Positions 51,470 through 63,841 of a stretch of DNA of 64,000 bases are shown here, one piece after another. Every line of letters begins with the position of its first letter. The stretch's first letter is position 1. A program made the position numbers and the translations under genes. The stretch spans positions 62,001 to 126,000 of the forward strand of contig NZ_JAFKHE010000020.1 of assembly GCF_017307495.1 (NCBI RefSeq), read 5' to 3'. This DNA is from Devosia sp. GTDB taxonomy: Bacteria > Pseudomonadota > Alphaproteobacteria > Rhizobiales > Devosiaceae. The notes under the pieces are model-generated. The model had not been told where the DNA came from, did no database searches, and saw only the letters and a list, made by a program, of their open reading frames with translations.

Positions 51470-52962
51470 TGGCCGAAACGAAGAAGGGTTTCTTCCAGCG
51501 CCTGTTCGGCGGCGGCGGCAAGCCGGCGGTGCCGGTCGCGGAGGCCACCAGCCCCGACATCGCCGTCGAAGCCGAGATCGTCGTCGACGAGGCGCTGGAA
51601 GCCACCCCGCTGGTGCTGCCGCCCGACCAGGAAGTCGCGCTCGAAGCCGCCATGCACGACGCCGGCATGACCATCGGCGCCAGCGAGCCCGAGCCCGTGG
51701 TCGAAACCGAGCACGAGCCTACCGTCGAGGAAGAGCTGGTCGCCGACATCATCCTCGACGACGTGGTCGAGGCCGCCCCGCTGGTGCTGCCCCCCGACCA
51801 GGAGATCGCGCTCGAAGCGGCGATGCATGAAGCGGGCTTGAGCATTGAGCCGCCTCGAGAAATCACCGCGTCGGAGCCGCCGCCGGGTCCTCCGGAAACG
51901 ACACCCGCCTATATCGCAAAGGTAGAAGACGAGCTTGCGGCGGAACCGGAGCCGATCCCCGAGACACCCGCTTTCGTCACCGCCCCCGAGCCCGTTCCCG
52001 CCGCCCCGATTCCGCCGCCGCCGGCGCCCGAGCCGCCCAAGAAGCAGGGCTGGCTGCAGCGGCTTGCCTCCGGCCTCAAGCGTTCGTCCGACCAGCTCAC
52101 CGGCTCGATTGCCGCCGTCTTCACCCGGCGCAAGCTCGACCAGGCGATGCTCGACGACCTCGAGGACATCCTGATCCAGGCCGATTTCGGCGTCGACATG
52201 GCCACCGACGTCACCGACGCGCTGCGCCGCGACCGCTTCGACCGCGACATTACCTCCGACGAGGTGCGCGAGGTGCTGGCCGCCGAAATCGTCAAGGTCC
52301 TCGATCCCGTGGCGCAGCCACTGGCCATCGACGCGGGGCAAAAACCCTATGTCATCCTGATGGTTGGCGTGAACGGCACGGGCAAGACCACGACCATCGG
52401 CAAGCTGGCGAGCCTCTTCCGGGCCCAGGGCAGGTCGGTGATGCTGGCCGCCGGCGATACGTTCCGCGCCGCTGCGATCGAGCAGCTGCAGGTCTGGGGC
52501 GACCGCACCGGCGCGCCGGTGATCAAGAAGCCGGCCGGCTCCGACGCCTCCGGCCTCGCCTACGAGGCGGTGGAGCGCGCCAGGGCGGAGGGCGTCGACG
52601 TGCTGCTCGTCGATACCGCCGGCCGCCTGCAGAACCGCGACGAACTGATGAGCGAGCTCGAAAAGATCATCCGCGTCATCAAGAAGGTCGATCCGTCGGC
52701 GCCGCATGCGACGCTCCTCACGCTCGACGCCACGACCGGCCAGAATGCCCTCAATCAGGTCGAAATCTTCGGTAAGCGTGCCGGGGTCACCGGGCTGGTC
52801 ATGACCAAGCTCGATGGCACTGCCCGGGGCGGCATCCTCGTCGCCATCGCCCGCAAGTTCGCCCTGCCCGTGCACTTCATCGGCGTGGGCGAGGGCATCG
52901 ACAACCTCGAACCGTTCGCCGCGCGCGATTTCGCCGCCGCGATCGCAAGGACAGCTGAATGA
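51469..52962 (+). CDS. ftsY: Signal recognition particle receptor FtsY
   Basis: SRP receptor GTPase, partner of Ffh, 497 residues. The first about 195 residues form an acidic A domain (many Glu, Asp, Pro) with a duplicated segment: [20 protein letters not shown] and [20 protein letters not shown], about 62 residues apart. The N domain starts near [19 protein letters not shown]. The G domain has [53 protein letters not shown] and [20 protein letters not shown]. The start overlaps mtaB by 1 base; yciB starts by ATGA overlap. Probably membrane-peripheral. Confidence 0.97.
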   Translation: MAETKKGFFQRLFGGGGKPAVPVAEATSPDIAVEAEIVVDEALEATPLVLPPDQEVALEAAMHDAGMTIGASEPEPVVETEHEPTVEEELVADIILDDVVEAAPLVLPPDQEIALEAAMHEAGLSIEPPREITASEPPPGPPETTPAYIAKVEDELAAEPEPIPETPAFVTAPEPVPAAPIPPPPAPEPPKKQGWLQRLASGLKRSSDQLTGSIAAVFTRRKLDQAMLDDLEDILIQADFGVDMATDVTDALRRDRFDRDITSDEVREVLAAEIVKVLDPVAQPLAIDAGQKPYVILMVGVNGTGKTTTIGKLASLFRAQGRSVMLAAGDTFRAAAIEQLQVWGDRTGAPVIKKPAGSDASGLAYEAVERARAEGVDVLLVDTAGRLQNRDELMSELEKIIRVIKKVDPSAPHATLLTLDATTGQNALNQVEIFGKRAGVTGLVMTKLDGTARGGILVAIARKFALPVHFIGVGEGIDNLEPFAARDFAAAIARTAE

Positions 52963-53606
52963 CCGACGCGACCAAGGAACCCGAAGTGAAGTGGAGCGAG
53001 CTCCGCCCGCAGATCACCAAGATCGCGCTCGAGCTCGGCCCGCTCCTCGTCTTCTTCTTCGTCAACTCCAACTACGACATCTTCAGCGCCACGGCCTGGT
53101 TCATGGGCGCCATGGTGGTGTCGCTGGTGCTGAGCTGGGTGCTGCTCAAGAAGATCGCCATCATGCCGCTGGTGACGGGCCTCGTCGTGCTCGTCTTCGG
53201 CTCGCTGACGCTGATCCTCAAGGACGACATGTTCATCAAGATGAAGCCGACCATCGTGAACTCCCTGTTCGGGGTCACGCTGCTCGGCGGCCTGTTCTTC
53301 GGCCAGTCGCTGCTGAAATACGTGTTCGGCGAGGTCTACAAGCTCAAGCCGCAGGGCTGGCGCGTGCTGACCATCAACTGGGGCCTGTTCTTCATCTTCC
53401 TCGCCGTCGCCAACGAGGTCGTCTGGCGGCTGTTCGACACCGATTTCTGGGTGGCGTTCAAGGTATGGGGCATCATGCCCATCACCATCGTCTTCTCGAT
53501 GCTGCAGCTGCCGCTGCTGACCAAGTATGCCCCGGACCCCGAACAGCCCATCGATCCGATCCCGCCGCTCGACCCGCTGCCGTTGCGCGACCTCCCTCCC
53601 CCTTGA
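52959..53606 (+). CDS. yciB: Inner membrane-spanning protein YciB/IspZ (septation protein A)
   Basis: A 215-residue polytopic membrane protein with about five helices. [20 protein letters not shown] (about residues 23-42), [40 protein letters not shown] and [20 protein letters not shown] with [12 protein letters not shown] fit the IspZ/YciB family, implicated in cell envelope and septation. Starts overlapping ftsY (ATGA). The end is unusual: the last residues DLPPP are encoded by a C-rich palindromic repeat that begins inside the gene. Confidence 0.93.
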   Translation: MTDATKEPEVKWSELRPQITKIALELGPLLVFFFVNSNYDIFSATAWFMGAMVVSLVLSWVLLKKIAIMPLVTGLVVLVFGSLTLILKDDMFIKMKPTIVNSLFGVTLLGGLFFGQSLLKYVFGEVYKLKPQGWRVLTINWGLFFIFLAVANEVVWRLFDTDFWVAFKVWGIMPITIVFSMLQLPLLTKYAPDPEQPIDPIPPLDPLPLRDLPPP

Positions 53607-53628
53607 GGGGAGGGATCGAGGGGGGTGG
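53592..53628. repeat. Palindromic element, family C half copy overlapping the yciB 3' end
   Basis: CTCCCTCCCCCTTGAGGGGA followed by GGGATCGAGGGGGGTGG is the left arm of the element at 5066-5163. It encodes the last codons and stop of yciB. Confidence 0.65.
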
Positions 53629-53679
53629 CTCGGCAATCGCCGATGGCCCCCGTCCCGGCCTTGCCCCAGGAGGGCTGGC

Positions 53680-54051
53680 CTACTGCTTGATCAGTTCATC
53701 CCTGGTCACGTTCAGCATCAGGCCGTCGGCCGACACCGACTCGATCTGCTCGGGCACGATGTAGCGGTCGGCCGCGAACAGGCCATCGGCATCGAGTCGC
53801 ACATAGCCCTGGTGCAGCAGCCGCTCCCGCAGTTCCTCGGGTAGGTCGTCGCTGGCAAACGCCTTCGCGATATCCTTGAGCAGGGAGTCGTTGCGCTCGT
53901 CGGTTTCGCTCAGGTCAAACGCCTCGACTTCCGGCGTGTCCGGATCATCGTCGCCGAAGCGCACGTATTCGACCTTGCCGATCTCGTGGCGCTCGCGGTC
54001 GAACACCTTCATGCCTTCTTCGACGGACTTCAGCGTGCTGTGGGTCTGCAT
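53680..54051 (-). CDS. PRC-barrel-like small protein
   Basis: A 123-residue soluble protein. The N-terminal half resembles a PRC-barrel-type beta domain (EGMKVFDRERHEIGKVEYVR, about residues 12-31). EVEAFDLSETDERNDSLLKD then IAKAFASDDLPEELRERLLH forms helices, and the C-terminus returns to strands (GYVRLDADGLFAADRYIVPE). Such proteins are often stress or photosynthesis-related adaptors, but the function is unknown. GGAGAGG precedes the ATG at 54051. Downstream of ccmG on the same strand with a 72-base gap, so possibly on its transcript. Confidence 0.65.
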   Translation of the reverse strand: MQTHSTLKSVEEGMKVFDRERHEIGKVEYVRFGDDDPDTPEVEAFDLSETDERNDSLLKDIAKAFASDDLPEELRERLLHQGYVRLDADGLFAADRYIVPEQIESVSADGLMLNVTRDELIKQ

Positions 54052-54123
54052 CGGGCCTCTCCTCGGGCTGGCCGCACCGCGCGGCATCCAGGAGAAAATG
54101 GCCGAGGCTGTCCCGGGGTTCCG

Positions 54124-54660
54124 TCAGCCCCTGGCCTTCTCGATCGCCGGGATCACGTCGCGCTCCAGTGACTGGGGCGAAATCGGTCCGACATGCTTGT
54201 AGGTGATGACGCCCGCGGCATTGACCACGAAGGTCTCCGGCACGCCGTACACCCCCCAGTCGATCGACACGCGGTTGTCGCTGTCGCCGCCGATCCGGTC
54301 GTACGGGTTGCCCAGCTCGGTCAGGAACTTCACGGCATTTTCCGCTGCGTCCCGCTGGTTGATGCCGAAGAGGCGGACCCCGGTCTCGGCCTTAAGCCGT
54401 TCCAGCAGCGGATGCTCCTCGCGACAGGGGATGCACCAGCTGGCAAAGACGTTCACCACCGTCACCTCACCCTGCAGCGACGCCGTATCGAACCCATCGA
54501 CGCCGGTGCCCGCCACCGCCGGCAGCGTGAAGCTTGGCGCCGGCTTGTCGATCAGCACCGACTGCACAAGACTGGGGTCGCGGTTCATGTTCAGCGCGAA
54601 CACGGCGATCAGCCCGACGAGCACGACGAGCGGCAGGACGGCGAGGACGACGCGCTTCAA
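54124..54660 (-). CDS. ccmG: Cytochrome c biogenesis thiol-disulfide oxidoreductase
   Basis: Membrane-anchored periplasmic thioredoxin-like protein (DsbE type) that keeps apocytochrome c cysteines reduced, 178 residues. One N-terminal helix (VVLAVLPLVVLVGLIAVFAL) precedes the thioredoxin fold with active site FASWCIPCREEHPLL (WCxPC) and a conserved cis-Pro region VYGVPETFVVN. The start is TTG at 54660, overlapping the ccmD stop (TTGA). Last gene of the ccmABCDG operon. Confidence 0.93.
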   Translation of the reverse strand: MKRVVLAVLPLVVLVGLIAVFALNMNRDPSLVQSVLIDKPAPSFTLPAVAGTGVDGFDTASLQGEVTVVNVFASWCIPCREEHPLLERLKAETGVRLFGINQRDAAENAVKFLTELGNPYDRIGGDSDNRVSIDWGVYGVPETFVVNAAGVITYKHVGPISPQSLERDVIPAIEKARG

Positions 54661-54830
54661 CTGCTGCTACCCGCCGACCGCCGCCGGATGCCGGCCTTGT
54701 CGAGCGCCGCCAGCTTCGCTTTCACCCGCCGCGCATCCCACACGACATAGGCGACAAGCGCCAGGGTCACGAGGCCGGCACCGGCATAGGCCCAGGCGAT
54801 GAACTCGAAATGTGCGCCCTCGCCGATCAT
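54657..54830 (-). CDS. ccmD: Haem exporter protein CcmD
   Basis: A 57-residue single-pass membrane protein with a cytoplasmic basic segment (VVWDARRVKAKLAALDKAGI then RRRS), matching CcmD's size and topology. The membrane helix is FIAWAYAGAGLVTLALVAYV. CcmD helps release haem-loaded CcmE from the CcmABC transporter. It overlaps ccmC by ATGA and ccmG by TTGA. Confidence 0.9.
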   Translation of the reverse strand: MIGEGAHFEFIAWAYAGAGLVTLALVAYVVWDARRVKAKLAALDKAGIRRRSAGSSS

Positions 54831-55591
54831 TTGGCGTCTCCCTGCAGGGCGGCCTGCCGGGTCATGGTCTCGGCGCGGCGGCTGAGGATCTCGGTCCGCA
54901 TGCGCACGATCTGCAGCAGCGCGAACAGCAGCGTGAAGGCGATGAGCATGACGAACAGCGGCGTCAGGATCGAGGGTGGCATCTTCGGGCCGGTGGCGGT
55001 GAAGACGCTGGCCGGCTGGTGCAGCGTGTTCCACCAGTCGACCGAATAGTGGATGATCGGAATGTTGAGCGCCCCGACCAGCGTGACGATGGCGATGATC
55101 CGCCCGGCCTTCAGCTGGTCGTCGAAGGCACGCCACAGCGCGATGATGCCCAGGTAGATGAGCAGCAGCACGAGTTCGGAGGTCATCCGACCGTCCCATT
55201 CCCAGAACGTGCCCCAGGTCGGCCTGCCCCAGAGCGCGCCGGTATAGAGGCACAGGGCGGTGAACACCGCCCCGAGCGGCGCCGCGGCCTTGGCGGCGAC
55301 GTCGGCCAGCGGATGGCGCCAGACCAGCGTGCCGAGCGCGGCCACCGCCATCACGCCGTAGACCAGCATGCTGAGCCAGGCATTGGGCACGTGGATGTAC
55401 ATCACGCGCACCATGTCGCCCATCTGGTAGTCCTCGGGCGAGTTGTAGAAGGCAAACCACAACCCCAGGGCAAAGGCGATGGCCGTCAGGATGGCGAGCG
55501 GCCAGATCAGATAGCGCGACCAGTTGAGGAACTGCCCCGGATGGGCGAGGCGGCTGAACCAGTTCGGTTGTTTGGCGGTGGTGACGGACAT
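54827..55591 (-). CDS. ccmC: Haem exporter protein CcmC
   Basis: Inner-membrane haem-handling subunit, 254 residues with six helices. The tryptophan-rich periplasmic motif WGRPTWGTFWEWDGRMTSEL (about residues 119-138) binds haem, with flanking histidines (VMYIHVPNAWLS; NIPIIHYSVDWWNTLHQPAS). It loads haem onto CcmE (ccmE is not seen here). The start is the ATG at 55591; it overlaps ccmD by ATGA and begins 9 bases after the ccmB stop. Confidence 0.96.
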   Translation of the reverse strand: MSVTTAKQPNWFSRLAHPGQFLNWSRYLIWPLAILTAIAFALGLWFAFYNSPEDYQMGDMVRVMYIHVPNAWLSMLVYGVMAVAALGTLVWRHPLADVAAKAAAPLGAVFTALCLYTGALWGRPTWGTFWEWDGRMTSELVLLLIYLGIIALWRAFDDQLKAGRIIAIVTLVGALNIPIIHYSVDWWNTLHQPASVFTATGPKMPPSILTPLFVMLIAFTLLFALLQIVRMRTEILSRRAETMTRQAALQGDAK

Positions 55592-55600
55592 GCTTTGGCT

Positions 55601-56254
55601 CTATTCCCCGGCCGTGCGCAAGGCAAGCGCCGCCGCGAAAGGCGAGAAGGCCGTGACAACCAGGCTCAAGGCAATGAGGAACAATGTCGCGCCACCTCCC
55701 GCCATCTGGTCCATCGTGCCGACCCCGAAGATCATCACCGGAATGGCGAGCGGCAGGATCAGCACCGGCGCAATCAGTCCGCCGCGCCTGAGCCCCACCG
55801 TCACCGCCGCGCCGATCGCGCCGAAGCTGGTGAGCGCCGGGGTGCCGATGGCGAGCGCCAGCACCGTCCGCCACCATTGCTCCCACGACATCGACAGCAG
55901 GAGCGCCAGCACCGGCGTCGCGACGAGCAGCGGCAGGGCCGTCACCAGCCAGTGCGCGATCACTTTTGCGGCAACCACCGCCTCGAGCGGCAGCACCGAA
56001 TGCTGCAGCAGGCCCAGCGAGCCATCCTCGTCATCGCTGCGGAACAGCCGGTCGAGCCCCAGCAGCATGGAGAGGAAGGCGGCGATCCACACGATCCCCG
56101 GCGCCAGACGCGTCAGTTGCGGCCGGTCCGGCCCGATGGCGAAGGGAACGATCACCCCGACCATGACGAAGAACAGCACCAGCGTCATGGCCTCCCCGCC
56201 CGCCCGGAAGGCGAGCCGCAGGTCGCGCACGATCAGGGCCCGGAACGCACTCAT
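55601..56254 (-). CDS. ccmB: Haem exporter protein CcmB
   Basis: ABC-transporter membrane subunit of the cytochrome c maturation system, 217 residues with six helices. ALIVRDLRLAFRAGGEAMTL at the N-terminus, PGIVWIAAFLSMLLGLDRLF, LLVATPVLALLLSMSWEQWW, then PALTSFGAIGAAVTVGLRRG and GGLIAPVLILPLAIPVMIFG are typical. The start is the ATG at 56254, overlapping the ccmA stop by ATGA. Confidence 0.95.
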   Translation of the reverse strand: MSAFRALIVRDLRLAFRAGGEAMTLVLFFVMVGVIVPFAIGPDRPQLTRLAPGIVWIAAFLSMLLGLDRLFRSDDEDGSLGLLQHSVLPLEAVVAAKVIAHWLVTALPLLVATPVLALLLSMSWEQWWRTVLALAIGTPALTSFGAIGAAVTVGLRRGGLIAPVLILPLAIPVMIFGVGTMDQMAGGGATLFLIALSLVVTAFSPFAAALALRTAGE

Positions 56255-56883
56255 GCCGGGCCTCCGAGCACGATTGTCTCGACGCCCCGGGCCTCGGCCA
56301 GCAGCAGGTCGTGGTGCGTGGCGACGATGGCGATGCCACCGGCCCCCCGGTGCGCGTCGATGAGCGCGCCGAGCAACCGCTCGCCCGCCGCATCGAGCGC
56401 CGCGCTCGGCTCGTCGAGCAGCCAGACCGGCCGTGCCGACACCAGCAGCCGCGCCAGCGCCAGCCGCCGCAGCTGGCCGGAGGAAAGGTAGCCGGCCTCG
56501 AGCCCCGCCAGCCCGCCGATGCCCACCCGCTCGAGCGCCTCGTCCAGTTGCGTGCCCGTCGCCCCGTTCATGTCGCGCCAGAACTGCAGGTTCTCGCTGA
56601 CGCTCAGCCGACCCTTGAGCCCGCTCTGGTAGGTGAGCAGGTGGACGTCCTCGCGCCCGATCCCCTCGATTTCTCCCGCGTCGGGGCGGACGATGCCGGC
56701 CAGGGTCATCAGCAGCGTCGACTTTCCCACCCCGTTCGGCCCGCGCAGCAGCAGCACCCCGCCTGCCTGCACCTCGAAGCTCAGGTCGGCGAACAGCACG
56801 CGCTCGCCGCGCGAGACGCCGAGGCCCCGCACCGTGACGTTCGGCGGCGCGAAGACCGGCGGAAAGCGCTCTGGCTGGTTCAT
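56251..56883 (-). CDS. ccmA: Haem exporter ATPase CcmA
   Basis: ABC ATPase subunit of CcmABCD, 210 residues. Walker A: LRGPNGVGKSTLLMTLAGIV (about residues 33-52); signature YLSSGQLRRLALARLL (about 134-149); Walker B: RPVWLLDEPSAALDAAGERL; H-loop IVATHHDLLLAEAR. It opens the operon; the ATG at 56883 faces acnA across a 180-base divergent gap. No separate ccmE or ccmFH in the window. Confidence 0.96.
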   Translation of the reverse strand: MNQPERFPPVFAPPNVTVRGLGVSRGERVLFADLSFEVQAGGVLLLRGPNGVGKSTLLMTLAGIVRPDAGEIEGIGREDVHLLTYQSGLKGRLSVSENLQFWRDMNGATGTQLDEALERVGIGGLAGLEAGYLSSGQLRRLALARLLVSARPVWLLDEPSAALDAAGERLLGALIDAHRGAGGIAIVATHHDLLLAEARGVETIVLGGPA

Positions 56884-57062
56884 GGCGCAATGCCTAAAGA
56901 ACGAAAGTCGGTACTGGCAAGGGCAATGTAGTTTCTCTATAAGCCAGCCCTAGATTGGAACGCTTCCAGCCAGTCGACCTCCTGCCCCTTGTCCCGCGGG
57001 ACTTTCCGGTCTCCCGTCAGGACCAGCGGCGCCTTGCAACACCAGCGCGTGAAGGCGACACC

Positions 57063-59828
<2,766 letters not shown>

Positions 59829-59854
59829 ACGAGAGCGGCTGACAGGGACGGCGC

Positions 59855-59890
59855 CACGCATCGTCCCCCCGTGCCGGGGGACGATGCGTG
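59855..59890 (+). terminator. Perfect 15-base-pair hairpin after acnA
   Basis: CACGCATCGTCCCCC (59855-59869) and GGGGGACGATGCGTG (59876-59890) pair perfectly around a 6-base loop, 27 bases after the acnA stop. No T-run follows, so it could be a factor-dependent end, a stabiliser or a repeat remnant. Confidence 0.6.
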
Positions 59891-60012
59891 GGAGTCGCCA
59901 GGTCCGGTGGCGCGCGCCCACCGGCGTGGACTTCGATCGAGCCTTTCCCGATCACGAAAAGTCGCGTCGATTTGACTCGCGCCGCGCGCCGCCCGTGCCT
60001 AAAACCGTCGCC

Positions 60013-60744
60013 ATGCTTTTTCGACGGATACTGTGGGGATTTGCCCTTTCGCTCGTGTTCGCCTCGCCGGTTCTCGCCGGTGAGTTCAAGCTCGGCCCCC
60101 GGGCCGTGCTCGAGCTTTTCACCTCGCAGGGCTGCTCCTCCTGTCCCAAGGCCGACGCCATGTTCGAGCAGATGGGCAAGCGTCCCGACGTGGTGACCCT
60201 CGCCTACCATGTCGACTACTGGGACTATATCGGCTGGCGCGACACGTTCGGCACCGCCGCGAACTCCGACCGGCAGCGCGACTACGCCGAAGCCTGGGGT
60301 TCGTCCCGCATCTTCACGCCGCAGATGGTGGTGAACGGCAGGGGCGGCGTGGTCGGCAGCAAGACCGACGCCGTCAATGGCGCGCTGGCCAACGCGACCC
60401 TGCCGCTGACCGTTTCGCTCACCCAGCAGGGCGGCGACCTCATCGATATCTCGGTGCCGGCCCAGGCCGGCCTGCCGGGGGGCACCATCTGGCTGGTCAC
60501 CTTCCTCGACCGTGCCGATGTCGCCATCGAGCGCGGCGAGAACGAAGGCAAGAAAGTCGCCTACACCCAGATCGTCACGGGCCGGCAGGTGCTCGGCGTG
60601 TGGAACCCCAAGGCCGGGGCCCACCTGACCCTTCCCGTCAACGAGGTCCTGACCGGCGAGTCGAACGGCGCCGTCATCCTCGTCCAGCAGGAAAAGTCCG
60701 GACTGCCGGGTCCGATCCTGGGGGCAGCGAGTTTCACGCGCTGA
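60013..60744 (+). CDS. DUF1223 thioredoxin-fold exported protein
   Basis: A 243-residue protein of the DUF1223 family. The signal peptide MLFRRILWGFALSLVFASPV ends near LAG. It is followed by AVLELFTSQGCSSCPKADAM, with a CxxC thioredoxin-like site (Cys about 40 and 43), and the family blocks VVTLAYHVDYWDYIGWRDTF and SSRIFTPQMVVNGRGGVVGS. The role is unknown; a periplasmic redox or thiol chaperone is plausible. The ATG at 60013 is used, as the open frame back to 59884 gives an implausible Arg-rich N-terminus. A hairpin follows at 60769. Confidence 0.86.
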   Translation: MLFRRILWGFALSLVFASPVLAGEFKLGPRAVLELFTSQGCSSCPKADAMFEQMGKRPDVVTLAYHVDYWDYIGWRDTFGTAANSDRQRDYAEAWGSSRIFTPQMVVNGRGGVVGSKTDAVNGALANATLPLTVSLTQQGGDLIDISVPAQAGLPGGTIWLVTFLDRADVAIERGENEGKKVAYTQIVTGRQVLGVWNPKAGAHLTLPVNEVLTGESNGAVILVQQEKSGLPGPILGAASFTR

Positions 60745-60768
60745 TTGCGGCGATCGCCGAAAACAAAA

Positions 60769-60794
60769 CTCCCGCCGGCTTGCGCTGGCGGGAG
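60769..60794 (+). terminator. Hairpin after the DUF1223 gene; the rest of the gap 60745-61045 has no gene
   Basis: CTCCCGCCGGC and GCTGGCGGGAG pair with one mismatch around TTGC, 24 bases after the stop, and may terminate transcription. The remaining approximately 250 bases to the DUF2794 gene show no convincing gene. A GGCCGGCA/TGCCGGCC pair lies at about 60822-60874. Confidence 0.5.
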
Positions 60795-61045
60795 AAGAAT
60801 GACTGGTGCATGTAAAAGGCGGCCGGCACCTGGGCATCGTGGTTTGGGGGCTCGGTCAGCCCGGATGCCGGCCACTGGAGGCAATGGTCAGATCTTGCCG
60901 GTGCAATCGGGCGCCATGAGGGAGGGAATGTGACGGAAATTGGGATTTTGTCCGTCGCCCCCGTGCCCCAGCCCGACGCTCCCGCTCAGGCTTGCCAACC
61001 GCGGCGAATGACGCGATCATGACAGCTGCGTGACGGGGATGAGGA

Positions 61046-61429
61046 ATGGCGGACCAACCCGACGAAATAGCATCAGGGCTCTTGATCGACTTCCCGCCGG
61101 TCGCGAGCCCCGCCCAGCGTGGTCCCGCCCGATTCGTTGCCGCGGTCAGCTTCGACCGCAAGGAACTGCAGACCATCCTGAACGTGTATGGCCGCAAGGT
61201 CGTCGATGGGGAGTGGCGCGACTACGCCCTGGACTTCCTCCGCGACCGCGCCCTGTTCTCGATCTACAAGCGCGCCTCCGAGCGCCCGCTCTACGTGGTC
61301 GAAAAGAACCCTAAGCTGCGCAACAAGCAGGGCCAATACATGGTCATCGGTCAGGACGGCCGCATCCTGAAGCGCGGCCATGACCTGTCGACCGTGCTGC
61401 GTGTGCTGGAACTGGCCGTGGTGAAGTGA
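61046..61429 (+). CDS. DUF2794 family protein
   Basis: A 127-residue soluble protein conserved in Rhizobiales and relatives (DUF2794), function unknown. AAVSFDRKELQTILNVYGRK, VVDGEWRDYALDFLRDRALF, SIYKRASERPLYVVEKNPKL and RNKQGQYMVIGQDGRILKRG cover almost the whole length, so it is complete. No membrane segments. GATGAGG lies directly upstream of the ATG at 61046. A good terminator closes the gene. Confidence 0.9.
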   Translation: MADQPDEIASGLLIDFPPVASPAQRGPARFVAAVSFDRKELQTILNVYGRKVVDGEWRDYALDFLRDRALFSIYKRASERPLYVVEKNPKLRNKQGQYMVIGQDGRILKRGHDLSTVLRVLELAVVK

Positions 61430-61455
61430 TCGGCGCCTCCGCTCCCCCCGGCTGC

Positions 61456-61486
61456 AAAAGGCCCGGGATCGCTCCCGGGCCCTTTT
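61456..61486. terminator. Bidirectional rho-independent terminator
   Basis: AAAAGGCCCGGGA, loop TCGC, TCCCGGGCCCTTTT: a near-perfect stem with A-run and T-run on the two sides. It lies between the DUF2794 gene and the convergent hppA gene, so it serves both strands. Confidence 0.92.
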
Positions 61487-61520
61487 GTTCGCACCGCATA
61501 ACGGCCTGATCGGGCGGCGC

Positions 61521-63680
61521 TTACGCCCCGCCACCCAAGTGCGCCAGCACCGCCAGCAGCAGCAGCGCCACGATGTTGGTGATCTTGATCATCGGGTTCA
61601 CGGCGGGACCTGCCGTGTCCTTGTAGGGGTCGCCGACGGTGTCGCCGGTGACGGAGGCCTTGTGGGCGTCGCTGCCCTTGTAGTGCTTGACCCCGTGGCT
61701 GTCGGTGAAGCCGTCCTCGAAGCTCTTCTTGGCGTTGTCCCAGGCGCCGCCGCCGGCGGTCATGGAGATGGCGACGAAGAGGCCGGTGACGATCACGCCC
61801 ATCAGCATGGCGCCGAGGGCCGAGAAGGCGGCGGCGTTGCCGGCGATCCAGTAGATCACGACGAAGACGACGATCGGCGAGAGCACCGGCAGCAGCGAGG
61901 GGACGATCATTTCCTTGATCGCCGCCCTGGTCAGCATGTCGACGGCCCGGGCGTAGTCGGGCTTCGACGTGCCGGCCATGATGCCGGGATCGGCCTTGAA
62001 CTGGCGCCGGACCTCGACCACCACCGATTGCGCGGCGCGGCCGACGGCGGTCATCGACATGCCGCCGAACAGGAAGGGCAGCAGGCCACCGAACAGCAGG
62101 CCGACGACGACATAGGGGTCGGCGAGCGAGAAGGTGAGGTTGCCCAGCCCCTGGAAGATCGCCGGGGCGCCTTCCTGGGCCGAGAAGTACTGCAGGTCCT
62201 GCGTATAGGCGGCGAACAGCACGAGCGCGCCGAGGCCGGCCGAACCGATGGCATAGCCCTTGGTGACGGCTTTGGTGGTGTTGCCGACGGCGTCGAGCGC
62301 GTCGGTGTTGTGGCGCACTTCCTTGTCGAGGCCGGCCATTTCCGCGATGCCGCCTGCGTTATCCGTCACCGGACCAAAGGCATCGAGCGCGACGATCATG
62401 CCGGCCAGCGCCAGCATGGTGGCGACGGCAAAGGCAATGCCGAACAGGCCGGCAAGATTGTAGGTGACGATGATGCCGACGACGATGACGATGGCCGGGA
62501 GCGCGGTGGCTTCCAGCGAGACGGCGAGGCCCTGGATGACGTTGGTGCCATGGCCGGTGACCGAGGCTTCGGCGATCGAGTTCACCGGGCGCTTGCCGGT
62601 GCCGGTGTAGTACTCGGTGATGACGACGATGAGCGCCGTGATCACGAGGCCGGCGACGCCGCACCAGAACAGGCTCCACGGCGTGAACTGCTTGCCGCCT
62701 TCGATGCCGAGCTGGACATCGAGCCCGCCGAATACCCAGCCGAGGACCGGGATCAGCGCGGCCAGCGACAGCACGCCGGTGGCGATGAGGCCCTTGTAGA
62801 GGGCATTCATGATGTTGTTGTCCTGGCCGAGCCGGACGAAGTAGGTGCCGATGATCGAGGTCAGCACGCAGGCCCCGGCGATGGCCAGCGGCAGGATCAT
62901 GCCGGCAAGCTTCAGTTCGGGGGTGGGCAGCACGATCGCGGCCAGCACCATGGTGGCGACCGCGGTCACCACATAGGTTTCGAACAGGTCGGCGGCCATG
63001 CCGGCGCAATCGCCGACATTGTCGCCCACGTTGTCGGCGATGGTAGCCGGGTTGCGCGGGTCATCCTCGGGGATGCCGGCTTCGACCTTGCCCACCATGT
63101 CGCCGCCGACGTCCGCACCCTTGGTGAAGATGCCGCCGCCGAGACGGGCGAAGATCGAGATCAGCGAAGCGCCGAAGCCGAGGGCGACGAGCGAGTCGAT
63201 CACCGTGCGGCTGGTCGGCGCGAAGCCGAGGAACTGGGTCAGCACGATGAAGTAGAGCGTGACGCCGAGGAGGCCGAGGCCGGCCACCAGCAGGCCGGTG
63301 ACCGCGCCGGACTTGAAGGCGAGGTCGAGGCCGCCGGCGAGCGACTTGGTGGCGGCCTGGGCGACGCGCACGTTGGCGCGCACCGAGACGTTCATGCCGA
63401 TGAAGCCGGCCGCGCCGGAGAGCACGGCGCCGATCAAGAAGCCGATGGCGGCGTAGGCGCCGAGCAGGAAGAAGGCGAGGATGAAGATGACCACGCCGAC
63501 GATGCCGATGGTGGTGTACTGGCGGCGGAGATAGGCGGAGGCGCCTTCACGCACTGCGGCGGAAATCTCCTGCATGCGGGCCGAGCCCGCGTCGGCCCTG
63601 AGCAGGCCTTGCGTCGTGACGACGCCGTAAACGATTGAGAGCAGACCGCATATCACGATCGCCCATAGCAATAGTGTCAT
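61521..63680 (-). CDS. hppA: Membrane-bound proton-pumping pyrophosphatase, K+-independent type
   Basis: Integral membrane PPase with about 16 helices, 719 residues, which couples pyrophosphate hydrolysis to proton export. Substrate/metal sites: [20 protein letters not shown] (with DVGxDxxGK) and [40 protein letters not shown] has Lys where potassium-dependent enzymes have Ala, so K+-independence is predicted. The C-terminus includes [15 protein letters not shown] and [21 protein letters not shown] start at the ATG at 63680 (GAGGGAA upstream); the ATG at 63695 has no good site. Terminated at 61456. Confidence 0.97.
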   Translation of the reverse strand: MTLLLWAIVICGLLSIVYGVVTTQGLLRADAGSARMQEISAAVREGASAYLRRQYTTIGIVGVVIFILAFFLLGAYAAIGFLIGAVLSGAAGFIGMNVSVRANVRVAQAATKSLAGGLDLAFKSGAVTGLLVAGLGLLGVTLYFIVLTQFLGFAPTSRTVIDSLVALGFGASLISIFARLGGGIFTKGADVGGDMVGKVEAGIPEDDPRNPATIADNVGDNVGDCAGMAADLFETYVVTAVATMVLAAIVLPTPELKLAGMILPLAIAGACVLTSIIGTYFVRLGQDNNIMNALYKGLIATGVLSLAALIPVLGWVFGGLDVQLGIEGGKQFTPWSLFWCGVAGLVITALIVVITEYYTGTGKRPVNSIAEASVTGHGTNVIQGLAVSLEATALPAIVIVVGIIVTYNLAGLFGIAFAVATMLALAGMIVALDAFGPVTDNAGGIAEMAGLDKEVRHNTDALDAVGNTTKAVTKGYAIGSAGLGALVLFAAYTQDLQYFSAQEGAPAIFQGLGNLTFSLADPYVVVGLLFGGLLPFLFGGMSMTAVGRAAQSVVVEVRRQFKADPGIMAGTSKPDYARAVDMLTRAAIKEMIVPSLLPVLSPIVVFVVIYWIAGNAAAFSALGAMLMGVIVTGLFVAISMTAGGGAWDNAKKSFEDGFTDSHGVKHYKGSDAHKASVTGDTVGDPYKDTAGPAVNPMIKITNIVALLLLAVLAHLGGGA

Positions 63681-63841
63681 AGAATGTTCCCTCATGTGAC
63701 GTCACCGGGGAACGCTCCATAGTCGTAGCGGCGAACCGCTCCTCCTCGCCCCCCGAGGATCGCGTGCCAAACTTGTGCCAAATCGCCGCAGGTGGTGCAA
63801 CGGGGTTGTCGTATCGCACGCAGCCAAGGTTCGGGGGGCGT

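Noticed and set aside
61485..63638. A 717-codon plus-strand frame opposite hppA
   Set aside because: Shadow of the pyrophosphatase; rich in His, Asp and Gly with no family features.
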